Positions 1 to 6,017 of a stretch of 10,245 bases of DNA are shown piece by piece. The stretch is from the NCBI GenBank assembly GCA_934572365.1, contig CAKTKX010000032.1:1-10245 (forward strand), read 5' to 3'. A program made the translations under genes and the position numbers. The stretch's first letter is position 1, and every line of letters begins with the position of its first letter. The notes beneath the pieces were generated by a model. That model did not search any database. It saw only the letters and a program-made list of their open reading frames with translations, and was not told the origin of the DNA. The stretch is from an uncultured Oscillospiraceae bacterium. Its GTDB lineage: Bacteria; Bacillota; Clostridia; Oscillospirales; Oscillospiraceae.

Positions 1-848
1 GGAGTCTCGTATACGCCCCGATCCTTCATGCCCACCAGCCGGTTCTCCACGATGTCGATGATGCCGATGCCGTTGGCGCCGCCCAGCTGGTTCAGCTTCT
101 CGATGATCTTGGACGCCTTCATCTTCTCGCCGTCCACGGCCACGGGCGCGCCCGCTTCAAAGTCGATGGTCACATATGTGGGAACGTCGGGGGCATGCAG
201 GGGGGAGACGCCCATTTCCAGGAAGCCGGGCTTTTCGTAGTTCGGCTCGTTGGCGGGGTCTTCCAGGTCAAGCCCCTCGTGGCTCAGGTGCCACAGGTTC
301 TTGTCCTTGGAGTAGTTGGTCTCCCGGCTGATTTTCAGGGGGACGTGATGGGCTTCGGCAAAGTCGATCTCCTCGTCCCGGGACTTGATGTCCCACTCCC
401 GCCAGGGGGCGATGATCTTCATGTCCGGAGCGAACCGCTTGATGGCCAGCTCAAACCGAACCTGATCGTTGCCCTTGCCGGTAGCGCCGTGGCAGATGGC
501 GTCCGCTCCCTCGGCCAGCGCAATCTGAGCCAGCTTCTTGCCGATAACGGGACGGGCAAAGGCTGTGCCCAGCAGGTAAGTCTCATACTTGGCGTCCATT
601 TTCAGGGCGGGGATGATGACCTCGTCCACCATCTCGTCCACCAGATCGGCGACGATCAGCTTGCTTGCGCCGGTGGCAATGGCCTTGGCCTCCAGTCCCT
701 CCAGCTCGTCGGCCTGACCGACGTTGCCGGCCACGGCGATGATCTCGGGGTTGTTGTAGTTTTCCTTCAGCCAGGGGATGATGATGGATGTATCCAGACC
801 GCCGGAATATGCAAGGACGATTTTCTTGATGCCTTCATGATTATTCAT
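1..848 (-). CDS. argG: Argininosuccinate synthase, N-terminal 282 residues (3' end outside window)
   Basis: ArgG joins citrulline and aspartate using ATP to give argininosuccinate, the penultimate step of arginine synthesis, in the cytosol. The translation starts [14 protein letters not shown] and shows the N-type ATP pyrophosphatase loop SGGLDTS (residues 15-21) and the family signature [13 protein letters not shown] (121-133), then APWREW (about 147-152) and [17 protein letters not shown] at the cut edge. About 282 of roughly 400 residues are present; the C-terminal multimerisation part is lost at the window boundary, not broken. The ATG at 848-846 has a GGAGG ribosome binding site about nine bases upstream. 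The gene lies alone at this edge with a consensus promoter and ARG-box-like operators upstream, which fits arginine repression by ArgR/AhrC. argH may follow outside the window, but that cannot be seen. Confidence 0.97.
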   Translation of the reverse strand, partial: MNNHEGIKKIVLAYSGGLDTSIIIPWLKENYNNPEIIAVAGNVGQADELEGLEAKAIATGASKLIVADLVDEMVDEVIIPALKMDAKYETYLLGTAFARPVIGKKLAQIALAEGADAICHGATGKGNDQVRFELAIKRFAPDMKIIAPWREWDIKSRDEEIDFAEAHHVPLKISRETNYSKDKNLWHLSHEGLDLEDPANEPNYEKPGFLEMGVSPLHAPDVPTYVTIDFEAGAPVAVDGEKMKASKIIEKLNQLGGANGIGIIDIVENRLVGMKDRGVYET

Positions 849-862
849 ATATACAGCCTCCA

Positions 863-880
863 AATGAATATTTAATGTAT
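863..880. promoter_or_regulatory. ARG-box-like half operator between promoter and argG start
   Basis: The sequence AATGAATATTTAATGTAT has a perfect left half (TGAAT plus AT-rich centre) and a degenerate right half. Its centre is 20 bp from that of the 883-900 box, close to the roughly 21-bp spacing of tandem ARG boxes in characterised promoters. The regular spacing is the main reason to list it. Confidence 0.4.
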
Positions 881-882
881 TT

Positions 883-900
883 CGTGAGTAAGTATACAGG
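883..900. promoter_or_regulatory. ARG-box-like operator overlapping the argG transcription start
   Basis: The core TGAGTAAGTATACA (885-898) matches TGAATWWWWATTCA at 11 of 14 positions. It starts directly downstream of the -10 hexamer and covers the expected start of transcription, where repressor binding would block RNA polymerase. It is weaker than the upstream copy. Confidence 0.5.
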
Positions 901-929
901 ATTATACCGCTGTGAACGGGATTTGTCAA
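901..929 (-). promoter_or_regulatory. Sigma-A promoter of argG
   Basis: On the minus strand a perfect TTGACA (929-924) and a perfect TATAAT (906-901) are separated by exactly 17 bases. Transcription would begin near 894, giving a leader of about 45 nt before the argG start. Such a strong core promoter fits a gene held down mainly by repression. Confidence 0.88.
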
Positions 930-936
930 CGGCTGA

Positions 937-954
937 TTTGAATAAAAATCCACG
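937..954. promoter_or_regulatory. ARG box (ArgR/AhrC operator), upstream copy
   Basis: The 18 bases read TTTGAATAAAAATCCACG. They agree at 16 positions with the general ARG-box pattern TNTGAATWWWWATTCANW and closely resemble the B. subtilis AhrC consensus as I remember it. The site lies just upstream of the argG -35 element. ArgR/AhrC hexamers bind paired ARG boxes when arginine is present; repression here is inferred from the sequence match and from argG being the target. Confidence 0.7.
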
Positions 955-1051
955 GGAGTGAATTTTTGGAACTTTGCCCGTTTCTGCGCCCTCCCCGCCC
1001 GCGGATACGGTCAAATTCACGAAAACCCGCGATAACGTCCCGCAGAGATGA

Positions 1052-1182
1052 ACAGCACCCCTTGCCTCTCCCTTTGGGAGAGGTGGACGAGCGAAGCGAG
1101 GACGGAGAGGGTACGTAAGGCTGCAATGCCCTCTCAGTCACCTGCGGTGACAGCTCTCCCAGAGGGAGAGCCAAGGGGCTGT
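1052..1182. repeat. Palindromic intergenic repeat with about 30-bp terminal inverted repeats (MITE-like)
   Basis: The left end (1052-1082) and the reverse complement of the right end (1154-1182) are nearly identical, both beginning ACAGC and running through CCCCTTG to GGGAGAG. Each end contains its own hairpin: CTCTCCC/GGGAGAG at 1066-1082 and at 1154-1170. Inside are GTCACC/GGTGAC (1137-1151) and a central GAGAGGG/CCCTCTC stem (1105-1111 with 1129-1135). The element therefore folds along its length and encodes nothing. Similar CTCTCCCTTTGGGAGAG intergenic repeats are, from memory, common in Oscillospiraceae genomes. No clear target-site duplication is visible. Confidence 0.7.
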
Positions 1183-1263
1183 ACCGATGCGTTCCATTCG
1201 CTGTTTCACGACAACCCATGAAAGGCGTGGCCGCCCCGTTCCGCCGGAATTTGCCCGTCTCCC

Positions 1264-1292
1264 TTGCAATTATCCGTGGGATTTGCTATACT
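1264..1292 (+). promoter_or_regulatory. Sigma-A promoter of the DUF624-acetyltransferase group
   Basis: TTGCAA (1264-1269) and TATACT (1287-1292) are separated by 17 bases. Transcription would start about 20 nt before the start codon at 1321. No other good promoter is visible between here and the second acetyltransferase. Confidence 0.65.
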
Positions 1293-1320
1293 GAAAGCAA
1301 ACGAAAAAGGAGTATTTTCT

Positions 1321-1959
1321 ATGGGTGGTTTCTTTTCCCTGGATTCCAAGTTCATGCGAACCATGAGCTGGATCGCCGACCTTATCATTCTGAACGTGAT
1401 CTATCTCGTGACATGCCTGCCCGTCATCACCATCGGCGCGGCCAACACGGCGATGTACACCGTGTGCTTCCGCCTTGGCACTGACCGGGAGGGCAGCCTG
1501 GTAAAGGGCTATTTCCGGGCGTTCCGGGACGAATTCCGGCAGGCGACGCTGATCTGGCTGTTTCTGCTGCTGTTCGGCGCGGCCACCTGCGTCAACATTT
1601 TTTTGTTTCTCAGCATGGGCGGGTGGATGCACTATCTGTTTTTCCTGTTTGTGCTGTTCCTGGTGATCGTGGTGATGATGGCGAGCTACGCCTTCCCGCT
1701 GCTGAGCCAGTTCCGGAATGATACCAAATCCGTCATTAAAAACGCGCTGATCTTCAGCGTGGCGTACCTGCCCCGGACGGCGCTGATCGTGGTGATTAAC
1801 GTATTTCCCTGGGCGCTGCTGCTGACGAATCTGTATTTGTTTTTGCAGGTGGGCTTTATCTGGATAGTCGTCTATTTTGCCGCTGCGGCTTACATCAACA
1901 CCCGTCTGCTGAAAAAAGTATTTGCTCCCTACATGGAGCCGGAGGAGGAAGGACAATGA
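1321..1959 (+). CDS. DUF624 / YesL-family integral membrane protein
   Basis: A 212-residue protein that begins MGGFFSLDSKFMRTMSWIADLIILN, typical of the DUF624 (YesL) family in Firmicutes. Five hydrophobic segments can be seen at about residues 18-41, 75-98, 103-127, 141-165 and 169-192, and the C-terminus is acidic (EPEEEGQ). The conserved family features CLPVITIGA (32-40) and a basic/acidic loop before the second segment (RAFRDEFRQATLIW, 66-79) are present. The biochemical role is unknown; relatives often sit near carbohydrate uptake genes, which are absent here. The start at 1321 is chosen because AAAGGAG (1306-1312) lies 8 bases upstream; an in-frame ATG at 1264 lies inside the promoter. 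The stop overlaps the next start in ATGA, so the two genes are probably translationally coupled. Confidence 0.9.
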   Translation: MGGFFSLDSKFMRTMSWIADLIILNVIYLVTCLPVITIGAANTAMYTVCFRLGTDREGSLVKGYFRAFRDEFRQATLIWLFLLLFGAATCVNIFLFLSMGGWMHYLFFLFVLFLVIVVMMASYAFPLLSQFRNDTKSVIKNALIFSVAYLPRTALIVVINVFPWALLLTNLYLFLQVGFIWIVVYFAAAAYINTRLLKKVFAPYMEPEEEGQ

Positions 1960-3137
1960 ACGTGCGCAAAACCGTTTTGGAGGAAGCCCGGAGAGTCAAC
2001 GAGCTGTTTGCCATCTGCTTTGAAATGCCCTATACCAATTGCCCCGCCGATCCGGAGAAGGACGACGCCACCCACTGGGCGGCCTTCGACGAGGACGGGG
2101 AAATGATGAGCACCTTCACCGTCTCCGATTTTGCGGTGCAGTTTGACGGCAGTCCCTGTAAAATGGGAGGCATCGGGGGTGTGGCGACCCTGCCCCAGTA
2201 CCGCCGCCAGGGCGGCATCCGGGCGTGCTTCCAGGAAGCCCTGCCGGATATGTATGCGTCGGGCTACGATTTTTCCTACCTGTACCCTTTCTCCACCGCC
2301 TACTACCGGAAATTCGGCTACGAAAACTGCGTGCAGAAATACGGCTGGACGGTGGATTTGGCGCTGCTGAACCCGCCGAAAGAGGGTGGCAGCTTCCGCC
2401 TCGGGGAAAAAGGCCGCCCCATGACCGCCGAGATCCGCGCGCTGGATGCCCTTTGGGAATCCCACTATAATATGATGGTGCTGCACGGGGACGAGGACTA
2501 CGCCTGGGCGGAAAAAAGCGACCCTGCGGTGAAGCAGGATTTCACCTACGTCTGCTTCGACGCCGCCGGGAAGCCCAACGCCTACACGACGTTCCGGCTT
2601 GCCAACGAGCCGGACGGGCGGAATCTGGTTTGCAGCCGGTTCTGCTTCGCGGACAAGGGCGGCTTCGAGGAGCTGATGCGCCTATTCAAGAGCCTGTCCT
2701 CCGACCACCGATTCGTCAAATTCTCCACCCCCGCCAACCCGGCCATGCAGTATTTTATGCCGGAGTGGTCGCTGGGCGCGGTCAGCTGGAGTGTGCAGAG
2801 CGCGGGCATGGTTCGGGTCGTGAACGTAAAATCCGTGCTGGAAAAGGCGCGGTACACTGGCAGCGGCACGGTCTGCGTGGCGGTGCAGGACGGCCAGATT
2901 CCGGAAAACAACGACAGCTTTACCGTTACCTTTGCAGACGGCAGAGCAGTGAGCGTGGAGCGGGGCAGAGAGGCTGACGTGGTAATGACCGTCCCCACCT
3001 TCTCGGCGCTGATTGCGGGCGTCGGGGACTTTACAGAAGCCCGCGGGGCGCTTCCGGGGCTGGAAGTCCAAAAGGAGAATCCCTGCCTGAGTCAGGTGTT
3101 TTTCCGCAAGCCCCTGATGATCGCGGACTACTTCTAA
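1956..3137 (+). CDS. Eis-like GNAT N-acetyltransferase with C-terminal SCP2-like domain
   Basis: A 393-residue protein with the layout of the Eis family: an N-terminal GNAT domain, a second GNAT-like middle domain, and a C-terminal sterol-carrier-like fold. The acetyl-CoA loop is visible as VATLPQYRRQGGIRA (76-90). PFSTAYYRKFGYE (111-123) matches the family block carrying the general-acid tyrosine (Tyr126 in mycobacterial Eis, likely Tyr117 here). The chain ends in Phe393; in Eis the C-terminal carboxylate, also on a Phe, acts in catalysis. Characterised relatives acetylate aminoglycosides or other amines, but most Firmicutes members are untested, so the substrate is unknown. It starts 4 bp inside the DUF624 gene, within its GGAGGAAGG-containing 3' end, which serves as the ribosome binding site. 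Confidence 0.87.
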   Translation: MNVRKTVLEEARRVNELFAICFEMPYTNCPADPEKDDATHWAAFDEDGEMMSTFTVSDFAVQFDGSPCKMGGIGGVATLPQYRRQGGIRACFQEALPDMYASGYDFSYLYPFSTAYYRKFGYENCVQKYGWTVDLALLNPPKEGGSFRLGEKGRPMTAEIRALDALWESHYNMMVLHGDEDYAWAEKSDPAVKQDFTYVCFDAAGKPNAYTTFRLANEPDGRNLVCSRFCFADKGGFEELMRLFKSLSSDHRFVKFSTPANPAMQYFMPEWSLGAVSWSVQSAGMVRVVNVKSVLEKARYTGSGTVCVAVQDGQIPENNDSFTVTFADGRAVSVERGREADVVMTVPTFSALIAGVGDFTEARGALPGLEVQKENPCLSQVFFRKPLMIADYF

Positions 3138-3142
3138 TAAAA

Positions 3143-3173
3143 AACCTCCCGAACGGCATCGGTTCGGGAGGTT
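3143..3173. terminator. Strong hairpin between the two acetyltransferase genes
   Basis: AACCTCCCGAAC (3143-3154) and GTTCGGGAGGTT (3162-3173) form a perfect 12-bp stem with a 7-nt loop, directly after the stop of the Eis-like gene. On the plus strand it is followed only by TATATTTA, so termination may be partial. On the minus strand it is followed by a run of six T, a better terminator, although no minus-strand gene precedes it. It ends 8 bases before the next ribosome binding site, so it may reduce or tune expression of the following gene. Confidence 0.6.
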
Positions 3174-3193
3174 ATATTTACGGAGGGAATACT

Positions 3194-3718
3194 ATGGAGA
3201 TCAAGCAGCTGGATAAGGAAGTCTACGCGGGCAAGAAATTCACCGCCCGGTATCAGACAAACGGCTATTATGACATTCGCGCCACCGGGCAGGGCTTCGA
3301 GATAAAATACACGCCCTTTGAAGCACCCACCGAACGGAGCTTTGACGACGTCTTTTTCGGTGAGTGGCTGGAAGATCCGGTGGCTTTCGGCGCGTTTGAG
3401 GCAGGAAAGCTGGTTGGCTACGTCGAGGGTTCCCCGGAGAGCTGGAACAACCGCTTCCGCATCAGCAATATCTGCGTGTTTGACAGTGTCCGGCGCAGCA
3501 AGGGTGTCGGGACTGCACTGATGGATACCATCCTGAAAGCGGCGAAAGCCACCGGCGCGCGGATGATCGTTCTGGAAACCCAGACCTGCAACGAAAGCGC
3601 CATTGCGTTCTATAAAAAGAACGGCTTTGAAATCATCGGCTTCGACCTGTATTCCTATTCCAACACCGACCCGGAAAACCACGAGGTAAGGATCGAAATG
3701 GGAAGGAAGCTGAAATAG
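3194..3718 (+). CDS. GNAT family N-acetyltransferase
   Basis: A 174-residue single-domain acetyltransferase that moves an acetyl group from acetyl-CoA to an unknown acceptor amine. Motif A is visible as ICVFDSVRRSKGVGTALM (93-110), with the RxxGxG pyrophosphate loop at R101-G106. Motif B is LETQTCNESAIAFYKKNGF (127-145). The LETQ...N..A..FY..NGF block resembles streptothricin acetyltransferase-type proteins (SatA), but the N-terminal 50 residues give no decisive clue, so no substrate is claimed. GGAGGG (3182-3187) lies 6 bases before the ATG. The gene is separated from its upstream neighbour by a hairpin and ends just before a bidirectional terminator, making it the last gene of the plus-strand group. 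Confidence 0.88.
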   Translation: MEIKQLDKEVYAGKKFTARYQTNGYYDIRATGQGFEIKYTPFEAPTERSFDDVFFGEWLEDPVAFGAFEAGKLVGYVEGSPESWNNRFRISNICVFDSVRRSKGVGTALMDTILKAAKATGARMIVLETQTCNESAIAFYKKNGFEIIGFDLYSYSNTDPENHEVRIEMGRKLK

Positions 3719-3722
3719 ACAT

Positions 3723-3756
3723 AAAACCGCCCCAGCCGGTCGGCTGGGGCGGTTTT
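3723..3756. terminator. Bidirectional intrinsic terminator between converging GNAT and tsf genes
   Basis: AAAACCGCCCCAGCC (3723-3737) and GGCTGGGGCGGTTTT (3742-3756) form a perfect 15-bp stem with a 4-nt loop. The A-run at one end and T-run at the other make it work in both directions. It lies 4 bases after one stop codon and 13 bases from the other. Confidence 0.93.
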
Positions 3757-3769
3757 GACAAAAGCGGAA

Positions 3770-4699
3770 TTACTTCTGAGCGCCAGCGATCTGCGCGGCG
3801 ACTTCAGCGGCGAAGTCGTCAGCCTTCTTCTCGATGCCTTCACCCTTGATGTAGTGAACGGCGTCAACAAAGGTGACCTTGCCGCCCAGCTTCTTGGCGG
3901 CGTCGGCAATATAGCCGGCCACATCGCCCTTATAGAGGTCGGAGCGGACGAATTCCTGCTGCAGCAGGCAGCTCTCCTTGTAGAAGGCAGCCATCTTGCC
4001 GGCGGCGATCTTTTCCTTCACGGCGGCGGGCTTGGAGGCCATCTTGGGGTCGTTGTCCATCAGGGCGACCTGCACGGCCAGTTCCTTGTCCACGTCGGCC
4101 TGAGGCACCTGGGACTTGTCCCAGTACTTGGGGCTCATAGCGGCGATCTGCATGGCAACGTTCTTGCCAATCTCGGTGGCGTCAATGCCGCCCTCCACGG
4201 CCAGGTTCACCAGAACGCCGTGGGTGCCGCCTGCGTGAACATAGGCAACGGAGGTATTGTCGGCAAAACGGGTGAAGCGGCGGATCTGCATGTTCTCGCC
4301 GATGGACATGACCTTCTCCTGCATGATCTCGGTGACGGTCAGGTCGGAGTTCGGGTACTTGCAGGCCTTGAGCGCGTCCACGTCGGCGGGGTTCTCGGTG
4401 GCGACGACGACGGCCAGGTTCTTTACCAGATCCATGAAAGCGTCGGTCTTGGCGGCAAAGTCGGTCTCGGAGTTGACCTCGATGACCACGCCGATGCCGT
4501 TTACGACGGTGGCGTAGGCAACGCCCTCAGCGGCGATGCGGTCGGCCTTCTTGGCGGCCTTGGCAAGGCCCTTTTCACGCAGCCAATCCACGGCGGCGTC
4601 CATATCACCGTCGGTGGCCTGGAGAGCCTTCTTGCAGTCCATCATGCCGACGTTGGTCATTTCACGGAGCTTCTTAACGTCCAGTGCGGTAAAAGCCAT
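3770..4699 (-). CDS. tsf: Translation elongation factor Ts
   Basis: EF-Ts is the guanine nucleotide exchange factor that releases GDP from EF-Tu so it can bind GTP and a new aminoacyl-tRNA. The 309-residue protein has the N-terminal UBA-like domain (ALDVKKLREMTNVGMMDCKKAL, about 5-26) and the EF-Tu contact motif NSETDFAAK (about 75-83), followed by the two core subdomains and a lysine/alanine-rich C-terminus. Length is usual for Clostridia. AGGAGG (4713-4708 on the minus strand) lies 8 bases before the ATG. The gene follows rpsB after 24 bp with no terminator or promoter between, the conserved bacterial rpsB-tsf operon. Confidence 0.98.
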   Translation of the reverse strand: MAFTALDVKKLREMTNVGMMDCKKALQATDGDMDAAVDWLREKGLAKAAKKADRIAAEGVAYATVVNGIGVVIEVNSETDFAAKTDAFMDLVKNLAVVVATENPADVDALKACKYPNSDLTVTEIMQEKVMSIGENMQIRRFTRFADNTSVAYVHAGGTHGVLVNLAVEGGIDATEIGKNVAMQIAAMSPKYWDKSQVPQADVDKELAVQVALMDNDPKMASKPAAVKEKIAAGKMAAFYKESCLLQQEFVRSDLYKGDVAGYIADAAKKLGGKVTFVDAVHYIKGEGIEKKADDFAAEVAAQIAGAQK

Positions 4700-4723
4700 T
4701 TTCGTATCCTCCTAAGTGCTTTC

Positions 4724-5458
4724 TTATTCAGCGGCGGTCTCGGCGGGCGCTTCGGCAGGAGCCTCGGCGGCGTCCTCACCCTGACGGCCCTCGATGGCGG
4801 CGCTTGCCATGGCGGAGGCGATCAGACGGATGGCGCGGATGGCGTCATCGTTGCCGGGAATGACGTAATCGATCTCATCGGGATCGCAGTTGGTGTCCAC
4901 GATGGCCACGATGGGGATGTTCAGCTTGCGGGCCTCGGCAATGGCGTTGCGCTCCTTGCGGGGGTCAACAATAAACAGCGCGGCGGGCAGCTTCTTCATT
5001 TCCTTCACGCCGCCCAGATACTTCTCCAGCTTCTCGATCTCGGCCTGGTGCTTGATGACTTCCTTCTTGGGCAGCATGGCGAAGGTGCCGTCCTCTTCCA
5101 TCTTGCGCAGCTGCGCCAGACGGTCGATACGGGTACGCATGGTGCGGAAGTTGGTCAGCATACCGCCCAGCCAGCGGGCGTTGACGTAGTAACCGCCGCA
5201 GCGGGCGGCCTCTTCCTTGATGGCATCCTGCGCCTGCTTCTTGGTGCCAACGAACAGCACGTTGCCGCCGTTTGCGGACAGGTCACGGACGAAGGCGTAA
5301 GCCTCTTCCAGCTTCTTTACGGTCTTCTGCAGGTCGATGATGTAGATCCCGTTGCGCTCGGTGTAGATGTAGGGCGCCATTTTGGGGTTCCAGCGGCGGG
5401 TCTGGTGACCGAAGTGAACACCGGCCTCCAGCAGTTGCTTCATAGATACGACAGCCAT
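4724..5458 (-). CDS. rpsB: 30S ribosomal protein S2
   Basis: S2 is a late-assembling protein of the small subunit, placed at the head-body junction near S1/S21. The 244-residue sequence has the family N-terminus [22 protein letters not shown] (6-27), the second signature region around [30 protein letters not shown] (about 165-194) and [12 protein letters not shown]. Beyond the globular part is a low-complexity alanine/glutamate tail of about 20 residues ending [14 protein letters not shown], presumably disordered. AAAGGAG (5475-5469) lies 10 bases before the ATG. It is the first gene of the rpsB-tsf operon, read from its own consensus promoter through a structured leader of about 120 nt. Confidence 0.98.
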   Translation of the reverse strand: MAVVSMKQLLEAGVHFGHQTRRWNPKMAPYIYTERNGIYIIDLQKTVKKLEEAYAFVRDLSANGGNVLFVGTKKQAQDAIKEEAARCGGYYVNARWLGGMLTNFRTMRTRIDRLAQLRKMEEDGTFAMLPKKEVIKHQAEIEKLEKYLGGVKEMKKLPAALFIVDPRKERNAIAEARKLNIPIVAIVDTNCDPDEIDYVIPGNDDAIRAIRLIASAMASAAIEGRQGEDAAEAPAEAPAETAAE

Positions 5459-5485
5459 TTTACAATTTCTCCTTTTGTTTTTCCT

Positions 5486-5580
5486 CCACCCCGATCATCC
5501 CGGCAGCCCGTCCTTTCGGACACGGGGGCGGCCGATCCCCGGGTGTGTGGTTTTGAAATGTCACGGGTCAAAGCCCATGC
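5486..5580 (-). promoter_or_regulatory. Structured rpsB mRNA leader (candidate ribosomal-protein autoregulatory RNA)
   Basis: Read on the minus strand, the leader contains two folding units. The first is CATGGG/CCCGTG (5579-5574 with 5567-5562). The second is a larger domain closed by CCAC...CCCG against CGGGGTGG (5550-5537 with 5493-5486), enclosing a nested hairpin: CGGC/GCCG, CCC/GGG and GTCC/GGAC capped by a GAAA tetraloop. The domain ends about 10 nt before the ribosome binding site region. Feedback binding of S2 to the rpsB leader is known in gammaproteobacteria; a Clostridial equivalent is my inference. It could also simply be a stable untranslated region. Confidence 0.4.
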
Positions 5581-5586
5581 TGAGTC

Positions 5587-5615
5587 ATTATATAGGATGG
5601 AGCGCGTAATTGCAA
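5587..5615 (-). promoter_or_regulatory. Sigma-A promoter of the rpsB-tsf operon
   Basis: On the minus strand TTGCAA (5615-5610) and a perfect TATAAT (5592-5587) are separated by 17 bases. Transcription would begin near 5580, leaving an untranslated leader of about 120 nt. The AT-rich stretch upstream (5619-5643, with two A-runs) could act as an UP element. Confidence 0.85.
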
Positions 5616-5668
5616 GCATTATTTCCCAAAAAACGCAAAAAAATTCCGGCGGAGGAGAGGAAGTGCGT

Positions 5669-5697
5669 CGGGTCTGCCCGTTACCGTGGCAGACCCG
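5669..5697 (-). terminator. Hairpin over the ylmC stop codon, possible terminator
   Basis: CGGGTCTGCC (5669-5678) and GGCAGACCCG (5688-5697) pair perfectly over 10 bp, with a 9-nt loop that contains the ylmC stop codon. On the minus strand there is no T-run directly after it; the nearest is about 25 bases further, just before the rpsB promoter. It may be an inefficient terminator or an mRNA 3'-end stabiliser separating sigG-ylmC from rpsB. Confidence 0.45.
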
Positions 5698-5962
5698 GCT
5701 TTCCTCTCGGCACCCGGCAGTCGTCGGGCTTTGCTTCCACCAGCACGATGTCCGGGCCGATGCGCTTGATGCAGTTCCAGGGAATGATAAAATCGTCCCG
5801 CCGCCCGAAGCCCCCGGGGAACCGTCCGGGGCAGGGAACGACGATGGCGCAGACGTTCCCGCCCGGAATCTCCACCTGCACGTCCGTCACAAACCCCAGC
5901 CGGCGGCCGTCGCTGACGCAGATGACCTCTTTACATTGCAGCTGGGTAAACCGTATCGACAT
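5681..5962 (-). CDS. ylmC: YlmC/YmxH-family PRC-barrel protein
   Basis: A 93-residue protein beginning MSIRFTQLQCKEVICVSDGRRLGFV. The PRC-barrel pattern of this family is visible: a G+LG..D+.+D segment, a hydrophobic strand NVCAIVVP (about 36-43), and the block DDFIIPWNCIKRIGPDIVLVE (about 56-76), which matches the IPW..I..IG.D.ILV core of YlmC/YmxH. A short basic tail (DDCRVPRGKPGLPR) follows. The molecular function is unknown; the family is linked to spore formers, and in Bacillus it lies close to sigG, as here. AAAGGAGG (5978-5971) lies 8 bases before this ATG, so it is preferred over the in-frame ATG at 5983. It is 55 bp downstream of sigG on the same strand with no terminator between, so it is probably co-transcribed. 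Confidence 0.85.
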   Translation of the reverse strand: MSIRFTQLQCKEVICVSDGRRLGFVTDVQVEIPGGNVCAIVVPCPGRFPGGFGRRDDFIIPWNCIKRIGPDIVLVEAKPDDCRVPRGKPGLPR

Positions 5963-6017
5963 AGTCCCACCCTCCTTTGGCAAAACTTATGCGCCTGAGG
6001 GGCGGAGTATGCCCGCT

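Larger units (their letters stand above)
849..1320. other. Divergent intergenic region between argG and the DUF624 gene
   Basis: This 472-bp stretch contains the argG promoter with its ARG-box-like sites (863-954), a palindromic repeat (1052-1182) and the promoter of the plus-strand genes (1264-1292). Between them is an 8-bp inverted repeat, GTGAATTT at 958-965 against AAATTCAC at 1013-1020, with a 47-nt separation and no clear role. I see no gene here; the open frames covering it have no ribosome binding site and no recognisable product. Confidence 0.7.

Noticed and set aside
195..875. 226-codon plus-strand open frame over argG
   Set aside because: It is the complement of a clear argG reading frame with all family motifs; no ribosome binding site or recognisable product.
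3755..5998. 747-codon plus-strand open frame opposite tsf, rpsB and ylmC
   Set aside because: It is antisense to three confidently identified genes, starts at the terminator, lacks a ribosome binding site, and its composition mirrors the codon use of the genes below it.
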